Shown here piece by piece: positions 1-7,546 of a stretch of DNA of 64,000 nucleotides. The stretch comes from Acidisarcina polymorpha (GTDB taxonomy: Bacteria; Acidobacteriota; Terriglobia; Terriglobales; Acidobacteriaceae). The position numbers were made by a program, and so were the translations under genes. The notes beneath the pieces were generated by a model, which worked only from the letters and a program-made list of their open reading frames with translations, made no database searches and was not told where the DNA came from. Position 1 is the stretch's first letter; every line of letters starts with the position of its first letter. The stretch covers positions 1,550,001 through 1,614,000 of the forward strand of contig NZ_CP030840.1 of NCBI RefSeq assembly GCF_003330725.1. The letters run 5' to 3'.

Positions 1-111
1 ATCGGGAATAGCGGTCTCGTTCAAGCGAGTCCTTGCATCTTGCCGTGCGGTAAAACCACCGACAGATTTATTTTTGCTATCGCCCCGCATTGGAAATGAA
101 AGGCGAGTAGA

Positions 112-1614
112 ATGCTCCTAACAACCGTTTCTGACAATTTAATTATGCCAACTTTTGCCCGACCGGCCGAAAAGTTAGGCGGCATGTATATCCTCATCGT
201 CGATGAGGACCTCGCCGTCCGCACAGCTTGCTGTGAAATAGCCAACCACCTCGGTTATGTATCGCACGGGGTTAGCGGAACGGCGGAAGCTCGCGCCATT
301 CTGCATAACAACAGCGTCGACATTTTGTTGCTTGACCTGAAGGGGCCCAGCGAAGAGGGTCTGTCTCTCATGGAAGAGGTCAAGGCAATGCACCCTGAAA
401 CCGCTGTCGTCGTGATGACTGCGTTTGCGACTGTCCCATCTGCAGTTGAAGCCATGCGGACGGGCGCAAACGACTTACTTACCAAGCCGTTTGCCTCGGA
501 TGAACTGGGGACGGTGCTCGAACGTGCCGCAGAACGCCGTACCCTGGATCTCGCCAGCCGCGGGCTTCGAGAGCGGCTGCGAACTCAACAGGGGCTGGGT
601 AATATCATCGGCCGTTCTTCGGAGATGGAAAAACTCTACCGTATCCTCGCGAAGGTCGCCCAGAGTACGCATCCGGCGCTGATCCTCGGGGAAAGTGGTA
701 CCGGTAAGGAGTTAGTCGCGCGCGCTATCCACGCCAACGGACCCAATGCGGCGAAGCCGTTCATTCCTGTGGACTGCGGATCGCTCGTCCCTACTCTTAT
801 TGAGAGCGAACTTTTTGGTCACGTGAAAGGGGCATTCACAGGAGCCAATCGGTCGAAGGAAGGATTGCTTGCCTCGGCAGGCGACGGCACCGTATTCCTG
901 GATGAAATCGGCGAACTTCCCCTTGACCTGCAAGCGCGGCTCCTGCGCGCCCTGCAGGAGAAGGAAGTCCGACCAGTAGGCGCAACTCACGGGATCCCCA
1001 TACACGCCCGGGTGCTCGCAGCCACCAACCGTGACCTGTCGCAAATGGTCGAGCAAGGCCGTTTTCGCAAAGACCTATATTACCGGCTGAATGTCGTGAA
1101 TCTTCGGGTTCCGCCGCTGCGCGAGCGGCGCGCCGACATACCACTGCTCGCGGCCCACTTCCTGGACCGCCTGGGACGCGAGAACGGGGTCACGTACACC
1201 CTCAGCGACGAGGCGCTTCGCATGATGGTGGAGTATCAGTGGCCCGGGAATGTTCGCGAACTCGAGCACGCCATTCAACGCGGGGCGACCGTCTCCTCGG
1301 GTCCGCTGCTTCAACTTGGCGACCTGTCCACCCGGCTGGTCGAGTTCTCTTTGAACCTGCGAAGAACGATCCAACCAAGCAGCCGGTCCCTCTTCCGAAG
1401 CAGCGGTAATGCCGCTGGCATTGAGGAACGCAGCTCCGGCAGCGCCGGGCAAATCGTGCCCTTGGCGATCCAGGAGAGACAGGCGATCCTCAGCACTCTG
1501 GACACCCTGAAGGGAGATAAGCTCATGGCGGCCAAAGTTCTGGGAATTGGCAAGACTACGCTCTACAGGAAACTCAAGGAGTACGGCATTAGCGAACAAC
1601 CGGCGATGCCGTGA
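112..1614 (+). CDS. Sigma54-dependent response regulator (NtrC family)
   Basis: This is a DNA-binding activator that uses ATP hydrolysis to remodel sigma54-RNA polymerase. The receiver domain (about residues 26-145) has the acidic pocket VDED, the phospho-acceptor Asp in LLLDLKG and the conserved Lys in LTKPF. An AAA+ domain follows, with Walker A GESGTGKE (about 193-200) and an intact GAFTGA loop (about 240-245), so contact with sigma54 is expected. A Fis-type helix-turn-helix closes the protein (about 471-495, AAKVLGIGKTTLYRKL). The ATG at 112 has a weak AGGCGAG ahead of it. An internal ATG at 184 starts exactly at the receiver (MYILIVDED) and is a credible alternative, as residues 1-24 have no domain. 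No partner kinase lies next to it in this window, so the signal is unknown. Confidence 0.93.
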   Translation: MLLTTVSDNLIMPTFARPAEKLGGMYILIVDEDLAVRTACCEIANHLGYVSHGVSGTAEARAILHNNSVDILLLDLKGPSEEGLSLMEEVKAMHPETAVVVMTAFATVPSAVEAMRTGANDLLTKPFASDELGTVLERAAERRTLDLASRGLRERLRTQQGLGNIIGRSSEMEKLYRILAKVAQSTHPALILGESGTGKELVARAIHANGPNAAKPFIPVDCGSLVPTLIESELFGHVKGAFTGANRSKEGLLASAGDGTVFLDEIGELPLDLQARLLRALQEKEVRPVGATHGIPIHARVLAATNRDLSQMVEQGRFRKDLYYRLNVVNLRVPPLRERRADIPLLAAHFLDRLGRENGVTYTLSDEALRMMVEYQWPGNVRELEHAIQRGATVSSGPLLQLGDLSTRLVEFSLNLRRTIQPSSRSLFRSSGNAAGIEERSSGSAGQIVPLAIQERQAILSTLDTLKGDKLMAAKVLGIGKTTLYRKLKEYGISEQPAMP

Positions 1615-1730
1615 ACCTGAGCACCGGGGAGTTTCGAGTTCTTATCGCAATTCCGTGGATGCGGGTCACCAAGAGGGCATCCGCCTGAATCAGCTGAGAA
1701 GGTGCTCCATTTTTCGCAGAAGATGTCCAG

Positions 1731-1780
1731 GGTGATTGTGAAATTCATCTTGCGGTGATCGTGAAATTCATCTGCGGTGA
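1731..1780. repeat. Two tandem copies of a 22-23 bp direct repeat
   Basis: Two adjacent near-identical copies (1731-1753 and 1754-1775) share the core GTGAAATTCATCT and are followed by the start of a third copy (GGTGACCCC). They lie 117 bases after the response regulator stop, in a 522-base stretch without a gene. Multiple direct repeats of this length are typical of the ends of some insertion sequences, so this may be a leftover terminus. No transposase is visible nearby, so that origin is a guess. Confidence 0.6.
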
Positions 1781-1991
1781 CCCCTCCTGCGGTTGGACAA
1801 GTTGTCTCTACTTGCGGTTTGTTACCTACCGATCTGCAAATTACTGATCTTTGCGCTTGATAAGGAGCTCTAGAGCGAAATTCAATGCATGTACCGCCAA
1901 AAGAGCGTAGTCAAGTCTTTTCGGCCGCCCTTCTCGTGCGAGAACGAAGGTCGCTCTCATGCTTTTTTGGCCTTTTACCCTTAAGTCTGCC

Positions 1992-2120
1992 TAAGTTCTA
2001 CCTTGCCTTTGCACTTCAATCTTGCCGTTACACTTCGACTCTGCCTTCGCACTTCAACTTGCCGTCGCACTTTGACTCTGTCTTAGCACTTCGATCTTGC
2101 TTCGCACTTCTACCTTGTTC
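1992..2120. repeat. Degenerate 19-bp tandem repeat array, about 7 units
   Basis: Seven head-to-tail units of 19, 19, 19, 18, 19, 18 and 17 bases approximate GCACTTCRAYCTTGCCTTC. Unit starts are 1992, 2011, 2030, 2049, 2067, 2086 and 2104. The array is pyrimidine-rich on the plus strand and ends 16 bases before the ATG at 2137, so it lies in or next to the leader of that gene. There are no spacers between units, so it is not a CRISPR. A related three-unit array with the same period lies at 53470-53526. The remainder of the gap 1615-2136 shows only the 23-bp repeat pair. Confidence 0.85.
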
Positions 2121-2136
2121 GACTTGAGGAGAATCA

Positions 2137-2649
2137 ATGAATCTGCCAATGTCTCAAACCCTTTTGATGATCACCGGAATCGCCGGAGCGGAGAGTTGCG
2201 CTTCGAACCTTGTCCGCAACCTTGGCATTCCGGTTGAGATTGCCGCTAACCGCAAGCTGGGACTTGCCGCCCTGCGCCGCCGTGAATACGCTGCGGTGAT
2301 TGTCGATGAATCGATCATTGAGTCCGATCCAGCGGGCGCAGAGCTGCTGTGGAAGCACTCCGCGCTCGCAGTACCGATTCAAATCAATTTCGCTCTTCTC
2401 GGATGTGCTCGTCTCGGTCGTGAGGTAAAGGCCGCGCTTGCGAGACGGGAGCAGGAGCAGTTACTGGCGATGCGTGCCGCAACGTCTTCGCTAGAGAACG
2501 AACTCAAGTCGACGGTGACTGGTTTGCTGTTGCAGTCGGAGTTGGCACTGGCGGAGCCATCTGTCCCTCCACACCTCGCCGCCAAGCTCAAATTAATGGT
2601 CGAGCTTGCTGGCACGCTAAGAAGGCAGCTCGAGCAGCCCCGGATCTAA
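2137..2649 (+). CDS. Small receiver-like / histidine-kinase DHp-like protein
   Basis: I do not recognise a named family. The first ~110 residues read like a degenerate response-regulator receiver: alternating hydrophobic strands, then AAVIVDESIIESDPAG where the phospho-acceptor strand would be. No convincing TKPF-type lysine segment is present. Residues ~120-170 form an amphipathic helix pair (SLENELKSTVTGLLLQSELA) resembling the dimerisation helices of histidine kinases, but without a clear phospho-His and without an ATPase domain. A good ribosome site (GAGGAGAATCA) sets the ATG at 2137, directly after the 19-bp repeat array. It may be a signalling adaptor or pseudo-receiver; function unknown. 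Confidence 0.72.
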   Translation: MNLPMSQTLLMITGIAGAESCASNLVRNLGIPVEIAANRKLGLAALRRREYAAVIVDESIIESDPAGAELLWKHSALAVPIQINFALLGCARLGREVKAALARREQEQLLAMRAATSSLENELKSTVTGLLLQSELALAEPSVPPHLAAKLKLMVELAGTLRRQLEQPRI

Positions 2650-2798
2650 CTTCTAACACCTGACTTCCACTTGCGTGAAGGACGCGCTCGTAAAGGGCAA
2701 TTCCAGCGGCATGCCGCAGGTCGCGTTTGTGACGAGGTGGGTACTCAAGCTCGTTTAGCGAACTATGCCGATGGCACCATAGCCTATCTTGCAGTGGC

Positions 2799-3341
2799 CT
2801 ATCGCACGGTAAAGGAGAGACAAGCGACCATCACTCCTGCTGCTCCAAAAACGATCCCTAAATACCAGTAGGTCCGCAACCGGGTGAGCAGAGTGATGGA
2901 GGAGACCACCAATCCGATCTCGAGCAATGCTTCACCAAGATCGAAGCGGTCGGCGCGATGTTCGGCGAGCTTCACCTCGGCCTCGAGTGCCTGTGCTTCC
3001 TTCTGCTCCTGCTGGAGGTCCTCGGTCCACTTTTGTTCGTGCGAATTGTAGCCATTGGCAAGCTTCTTGGCAGTCTCCGGATCGCGCAGCTGCACCGCGG
3101 AGAGTAAATCGGTTGCCAACTCCGTGTCAGCTTGACGGATCTTCTTTGCCTGGTAGAGATTCCACTGATCACTGGCTTTTGCCTGAAGAAGGACCGCCTC
3201 GGTGTGGGTGCGATGCCCCATCACGGTGACGATAGCGACCAGAACAGCAAGGACCGCCATGGTGAAACTCACCGGCTTGAGATTATTCTCAAGGGCCTTT
3301 TCCTGCTGCTCCTCTAGTTCCCGGGCTTCATTGACTTCCAT
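2799..3341 (-). CDS. DUF4337-type membrane protein
   Basis: A 180-residue membrane protein with the DUF4337 layout. A short charged N-terminus is followed by a transmembrane helix at about residues 26-43 (FTMAVLAVLVAIVTVMG). A long charged, probably coiled-coil stretch (about 55-135) contains DQWNLYQAKKIR. Two C-terminal transmembrane helices follow (about 140-155 and 160-177). Family members are of unknown function and common in Acidobacteria and Proteobacteria. The gene stands alone on the minus strand, convergent with the gene ending at 2649, and ffs lies about 190 bases upstream of it on the same strand. Confidence 0.85.
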   Translation of the reverse strand: MEVNEARELEEQQEKALENNLKPVSFTMAVLAVLVAIVTVMGHRTHTEAVLLQAKASDQWNLYQAKKIRQADTELATDLLSAVQLRDPETAKKLANGYNSHEQKWTEDLQQEQKEAQALEAEVKLAEHRADRFDLGEALLEIGLVVSSITLLTRLRTYWYLGIVFGAAGVMVACLSFTVR

Positions 3342-3534
3342 AACTTAATTTCCACAGCGTTAGACTTCCACCAGCCTTATTACGCACCCAATATTGGCGG
3401 AAATCCTCACTTGTTTCTGCTCGCATGCGAGAATTCGACACGGAAAACATGCACCCTGGAGCCACATTCGCTGGCTAGCGAAGTCCACGTGGTGGAACTC
3501 ACTTCGATGCTTAGAGGAGGATTGCCGAACTTTG

Positions 3535-3629
3535 TACCGGGGAACCTACTGCGCACACACTGGCCCGTTGCCGTTGCTTCCTTCCGGACCTGGCGGGGTT
3601 GGCGGGATTGCGTCGCGTAGGACCCGGCA
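3535..3629 (-). ncRNA. ffs: Signal recognition particle RNA, small bacterial type
   Basis: On the minus strand the segment carries the invariant SRP RNA apical motif CAGGTCCGGAAGGAAGCA (around 3573-3592), with the GGAA tetraloop and the asymmetric loop that binds Ffh. The flanks pair into one long hairpin: 5' CCGGG and CCTACGCG near 3628-3610 pair with 3' GCGCAGTAGG and CCCCGG near 3556-3537. That gives a ~95-nt 4.5S-like RNA without an Alu domain. It works with Ffh/FtsY in co-translational membrane targeting. The ends are estimated from the pairing. The gene is isolated, with no neighbouring dnaX or other usual partner. Confidence 0.92.
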
Positions 3630-3693
3630 CTCATCAAGAATATCACTGCCAGCCTTCTGTCGTTGCCGAGCGCTGCTGCAGCTTGGGGGAGTA

Positions 3694-3731
3694 ATAAAAC
3701 AGGGAACGCCCTCGGCTGTCCGAGGGCGTTT
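3694..3731 (-). terminator. Rho-independent terminator after the ferritin-like gene
   Basis: A perfect 11-bp stem (AACGCCCTCGG at 3705-3715 pairing with CCGAGGGCGTT at 3720-3730) has a 4-base loop. On the minus strand it is followed within a few bases by TGTTTTATT. It sits 32 bases past the stop of the DUF892 gene (3763), as expected for its terminator. The stem is flanked by A-rich sequence on the other side, so it may also act on plus-strand transcripts. Confidence 0.85.
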
Positions 3732-3762
3732 AAAACTAGTGCATATCCTGCCGTTTCTCTAT

Positions 3763-4344
3763 TCAGCGTTTTGCGGTTGCAGCTTTCTTCTTTGCCTTTG
3801 GAGCGGCCACTACTTCGACATCTTCCTCTTCGTCGTCCAGTTCCTCGTCATCCTCTTCCTCTTCATCGGCGCTGGCTTCTTCGAAGAGGGGTTCAGCCTG
3901 ACTTAAGACTTTCTCGCTGGCCTGTTGTTCTTCGTTCAGTGTTTCGGTGAGCAGGCTGACGACCTCGTCTTCGCCAAGCTGCCGGGCAATGGCGATCGCC
4001 GCGGTATAGCCGGCAATCTCGTAGTGCTCCACCCGCAGAGCGGCACCGAGAATCGCCACATCCTTGAGTGCGCCCTCGTCGTCATTTTCCAACTGTTCTT
4101 GACCTTCGGCAACCAGGCCTTCCATGCCCTTGCAGAATTCACCGGTCGGCTTCTCTTCGAGTTGCTGAAAAATCTGCTTCAACCGTTCAACCTGTCCTTT
4201 AGTCTCCTCCAGGTGGGTGGTGAAAATGGTCTTCAAATCCGGGCTGCTGGAGCCCTTGGCCATTTTCGGTAATGCCTTGACTAGCTGATTCTCGGCACTA
4301 TAGAGATCCCTTAATTCATCGACTAAAACATCTCGCAAACTCAT
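3763..4344 (-). CDS. Ferritin-like DUF892 stress protein (YciE/YciF family)
   Basis: Residues 1-160 are the all-helical DUF892 ferritin-like fold: MSLRDVLVDELRDLYSAEN, HLEETKGQVERL, RVEHYEIAGY, LNEEQQASEK. The Glu/His residues (E17, the ExxxH and HYE motifs) match the putative di-metal site of this family, known from osmotic or oxidative stress regulons. The last ~35 residues are unusual: a run of Glu/Asp (EEEEDDEELDDEEE) then a Lys/Ala-rich basic end (KAKKKAATAKR). That tail suggests binding to nucleic acid or another polymer. Single gene, with its own terminator at 3694-3731; the ATG follows a clear GAGGAGAA site. Confidence 0.9.
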   Translation of the reverse strand: MSLRDVLVDELRDLYSAENQLVKALPKMAKGSSSPDLKTIFTTHLEETKGQVERLKQIFQQLEEKPTGEFCKGMEGLVAEGQEQLENDDEGALKDVAILGAALRVEHYEIAGYTAAIAIARQLGEDEVVSLLTETLNEEQQASEKVLSQAEPLFEEASADEEEEDDEELDDEEEDVEVVAAPKAKKKAATAKR

Positions 4345-4526
4345 TATTTCTCCTCAATCCTAAAAATCTTGAGCCGGCATTCGCGAACGCCAAGCACTGT
4401 CGAGATAGATGCCAAAGTCAGGCAAGAGGGCAAAGCGCCGTTCATCGTTTCTCCAGAATTCCACGACCGGGCGGCAGGGTTGCCCAGCAAAGCACGATAT
4501 GGCCGGAAGCCTGTAAAATAAAGCTT

Positions 4527-6146
4527 GTGTCTTATGCACTGCCTCAAAATACGTCTCCAGCGCTCGATCGCCGGGAGGAGAACCGCGAAGATCCCCTTCC
4601 ATTGCTGGGAGAGGTCACACCGCTGCGCATCGGTTTTGTCAGCCTCGGCTGCCCCAAGAATCTGGTCGACAGCGAAGTGATGATGGGCCTGCTCGATCAC
4701 GCCGGAGCGCAGATCGTCAGCGATCCGGAAACTGCCGATGTTCTCGTCGTCAACACCTGCTCTTTTATCGATTCCGCGAAGCAGGAGTCGGTCGACACCA
4801 TCCTGGAGATGGCCCGCCATAAGGCTTCCTTTGGAGCGGGAGGAAAGGCACAAAAGCTTATTGTTGCCGGCTGCCTGGTCGAACGGTACCGTGACGAGAT
4901 TCAAAAGAATATTCCTGAAGTCGATGCCGTTCTCGGCACCGGCGAGTTGGAAGGCATCCTGTCGGCCGCGGGAATCCGTCCAAGGACGAAACCCGAACAA
5001 GCTTCGCCGTTTACCATCCTGACGACAGTCGTCGCCACCGGGGCCCATCCGACCGCGGTCACACCATCTCTCGCAGCGCCTGCGGTGATCACCTCCCGCT
5101 CCGAAGGGGATTTCCGCGAGTCACAGGGACGCTTTTCCCGCCAGGATTGGGATGGCGCGCAGCCGGCGCTCCCGCAGTATCTGTACAACGAACACACGCC
5201 TCGCCTTCGGGCCACGGCTGGAGCCTCGGCTTACATCAAGATTGCAGAGGGATGCGACCATCCGTGCAGTTTTTGCGTCATCCCGAACTTGCGAGGCAAG
5301 TTTCGCTCCCGCCAATTTGAATCAGTAATAGCAGAGGCCCGTCAGTTGGTGGACCAGGGCGTCGAGGAGATTACGCTTATCGGGCAGGACACCACCTGCT
5401 ACGGCGAAGATCTCGAGATCGATGGCGTCCGCGGGAGAGACGGGCTGGCCCGACTGCTGGATGCGCTGGCTAGAGTCGACGGCGTCCGCTGGCTCCGCTT
5501 CCTCTACGCTTACCCCAACAAGATCACCAGCCGCCTGCTCGATACCATCGCGCGCCATGACAACATCTGCAAATATCTCGATGTCCCGCTACAACACGCC
5601 TCCGGGAATGTCCTGAAGCGGATGAAGCGCGGAGGCAACGCCGACATCTTCCTCAAGACTCTCGAAAACGTCCGCGCCACCCTTCCGGGCATTGCTCTGA
5701 GAACCTCATTCATCGTTGGATTTCCGGGAGAGACCGAGCAGGACTTTGAAGAGCTGACGCAGTTCGTCAAAGAAGCCAGGTTCGACTGGATGGGGGCCTT
5801 CGGCTACTCCGATGAAGACGGTTCACAGTCTTTCGGACTTGGGGAAAAAGTCGCACCAAAACTGATCGAATCGCGGAAGCGTTCGCTGATGCGAACTCAG
5901 CGAGCAATCAGCAGGAAGGCCAAGCAGAAGTGGGTCGGTCAAAGGTTCGATCTACTGGTAGAAAACGAGTCCGACGAGACGCCGCTTCTCTGGGAAGGCC
6001 GGACACAGTTTCACGCGCCGGAGATCGACGGCAATGTCTATATCAATGACTTTGGTCCATTCGCAGAGCTGAAGCCGGGAAGCTTTCACAGGTGCGAAGT
6101 TACGGAAGCTCACGAGTATGATGTCGTTGCCCGGATCGTCGGATAA
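4527..6146 (+). CDS. rimO: Ribosomal protein S12 methylthiotransferase RimO
   Basis: A radical-SAM enzyme that adds a methylthio group to the conserved Asp of ribosomal protein S12. Domains in order: UPF0004 (about 37-145, GFVSLGCPKNLVDSE); a ~60-residue Pro/Ala-rich spacer (about 155-225) longer than in E. coli RimO; the radical-SAM core with C243xxxC247xxC250 in EGCDHPCSFC; and a C-terminal TRAM domain ending at the stop. Total length is 539 versus about 440 usual, through the spacer and a ~35-residue N-terminal extension. The start is a GTG at 4527 with no clear Shine-Dalgarno, and a TTG near 4600 is possible, so the extension is uncertain. Monocistronic. Confidence 0.95.
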   Translation: MSYALPQNTSPALDRREENREDPLPLLGEVTPLRIGFVSLGCPKNLVDSEVMMGLLDHAGAQIVSDPETADVLVVNTCSFIDSAKQESVDTILEMARHKASFGAGGKAQKLIVAGCLVERYRDEIQKNIPEVDAVLGTGELEGILSAAGIRPRTKPEQASPFTILTTVVATGAHPTAVTPSLAAPAVITSRSEGDFRESQGRFSRQDWDGAQPALPQYLYNEHTPRLRATAGASAYIKIAEGCDHPCSFCVIPNLRGKFRSRQFESVIAEARQLVDQGVEEITLIGQDTTCYGEDLEIDGVRGRDGLARLLDALARVDGVRWLRFLYAYPNKITSRLLDTIARHDNICKYLDVPLQHASGNVLKRMKRGGNADIFLKTLENVRATLPGIALRTSFIVGFPGETEQDFEELTQFVKEARFDWMGAFGYSDEDGSQSFGLGEKVAPKLIESRKRSLMRTQRAISRKAKQKWVGQRFDLLVENESDETPLLWEGRTQFHAPEIDGNVYINDFGPFAELKPGSFHRCEVTEAHEYDVVARIVG

Positions 6147-6682
6147 AGCGAGAGCGCGATGGCTGTTCGTTTATCTCCTCTGCGATCGAGCTTCTGGCTA
6201 CTGTAACCAATTTTGACTGCTCAGTAACGTTGCATTGCTGACGTAAATCCTCTGGTTTCCATTTTGGGATGGAACTGACGGATACGTTGACGACGGGTTC
6301 TCCAGTTCGCCTATCCCCTCTTCGAGCAGCCTAGGCGTCCGTAAGCCCGCAATCGTGAGCTCGTTCACTCGCACACGAGATTTAAAACTCCTTGCCCACT
6401 TGCGAAACTCCTTCAAAGGCGTCGTCTCCACCTTTTCCAGGCGCTCCAAGCTCCCAAGCTTGGCCACTGTCAAGTCCGCTGGTCGCAAGGTCGCTTTCCA
6501 CCGATATCCTCTTTCCTCAGCCGTCGACTTCAACCGTTGAGAAACTTCCTTCGGGCGGCGCCGAAAGAACCGCCATACTGTCTCGGGGATAGTCCCGGTT
6601 GGCAAAAGGTCGCCGGGAAGTTAGCGGGTGGAACGGGGGCCGAGTCCGGCGATATCATGGGTGAAAGGATTGCACAGCACCA
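6147..6682. other. 536-base gap between rimO and yacG
   Basis: No recognisable gene. A 135-codon open frame on the minus strand (6198-6605) starts with a run of basic residues (FFRRRPKEVSQRLKS) and has no family resemblance I can name. An overlapping plus-strand frame is equally long-lived, so the openness is probably due to base composition. The promoter of yacG-pgpA should lie at the right end of this gap. No repeats or strong hairpins were seen. Confidence 0.4.
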
Positions 6683-6901
6683 ATGAGTCCCAAGAAGAAA
6701 ACCATTGTCCTCCGTTGCCCGACCTGCAAAACCATTGTCACCGCGGCTGACGAAGACTTCCCTTTCTGCAGTGACCGATGCCGGAAGATCGATCTTGGCA
6801 AGTGGGCGAGTGGAGCTTACAAGATCTCGTCGCCAATTCTCGACCCTGATGTTCTCGAGGATCTCGAATCTGAACGACGCCCGTCCTCCGATGAGGACTG
6901 A
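6683..6901 (+). CDS. yacG: Zinc-binding DNA gyrase inhibitor YacG
   Basis: A 72-residue protein of the YacG (DUF329) family. Four zinc-binding cysteines are visible as C12PTC15 and C29SDRC33, followed by the family signature RKIDLGKWASG. The C-terminus is acidic, as usual. In E. coli YacG binds GyrB and blocks DNA binding by gyrase. Its stop codon lies inside the start of pgpA (11-base overlap, ATGAGGACTGA), so the two genes are probably translationally coupled. The pairing with pgpA is not functionally obvious. Confidence 0.92.
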   Translation: MSPKKKTIVLRCPTCKTIVTAADEDFPFCSDRCRKIDLGKWASGAYKISSPILDPDVLEDLESERRPSSDED

Positions 6902-7442
6902 ACCGCGCGAGAAGGACAAGAAGGTCCATGCCGTTGAGGCTACCGGCAAGAGAACGCTTTGGGCGTGGATGATCGCTACCTTCTTCGGCGCGGGCTTCTG
7001 GAAGCCGGGACCGGGGACGGCAGGTTCGATTGTTGCTGCGGCGGTCTGGTGGATCTTCGGCCAGTTTGCCATTCATTTCCACGGAAGCACCGCCGCGCTC
7101 GCGACTTATCAAGGCTGGGTTACGGCTGTCGCCGCGCTCCTTCTGCTCATGATCGCGATCCCGGCGGCGACGATCGTCGCGAAGCAGAGCGGCCGTAAAG
7201 ATCCGCAGATCGTGGTGGCGGACGAGGTGGTCGGTCAATGGATCACTTTAATTGCGGCGCCAGTGAATTGGCAGTTCGCCCTGGTCGGCCTCTTGCTGTT
7301 TCGGCTCTTCGATATCACCAAACCTCCACCTATCCGGCGAATCGAATTCCTGCCAGGTGGCTGGGGCATTATGCTGGACGACGTCGGGGCTGGCATTTAC
7401 GCCTTAATCTGCGTTCAAATTCTCCATCATCTTCTGAAATAG
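6891..7442 (+). CDS. pgpA: Phosphatidylglycerophosphatase A
   Basis: This inner-membrane phosphatase removes the phosphate from phosphatidylglycerol-phosphate to make phosphatidylglycerol. The family signature is clear: GFWKPGPGTAGS near the N-terminus, ADEVVGQW with the catalytic acidic pair, and DITKPPPIRRIEFLPGGWGIMLDDVGAG at the C-terminal half. Four hydrophobic segments are visible. The reading frame is open further upstream inside yacG, but the ATG at 6891 gives the normal length (183 residues) and overlaps the yacG stop, so I take that start. Confidence 0.93.
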   Translation: MRTEPREKDKKVHAVEATGKRTLWAWMIATFFGAGFWKPGPGTAGSIVAAAVWWIFGQFAIHFHGSTAALATYQGWVTAVAALLLLMIAIPAATIVAKQSGRKDPQIVVADEVVGQWITLIAAPVNWQFALVGLLLFRLFDITKPPPIRRIEFLPGGWGIMLDDVGAGIYALICVQILHHLLK

Positions 7443-7546
7443 CGGGTGAGAATCCTGCGAGAACAAATCAATCGGCTCGCGGAAGAGTTCTCGCCGGGAA
7501 AGGGAATCGGGGAAAGCGGTAGAGTAGAGAGAGACGTCTAAGGTTT

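Noticed and set aside
1992-2120. CRISPR array
   Set aside because: Units are contiguous without spacers, too short, and there are no cas genes.
2671-2871. 66-codon plus-strand frame after the receiver-like gene
   Set aside because: Overlaps the end of the DUF4337 gene and reads as low-information sequence.
6198-6605. 135-codon minus-strand frame in the rimO-yacG gap
   Set aside because: No ribosome site I trust, no similarity recognised; kept only as a note under the gap entry.
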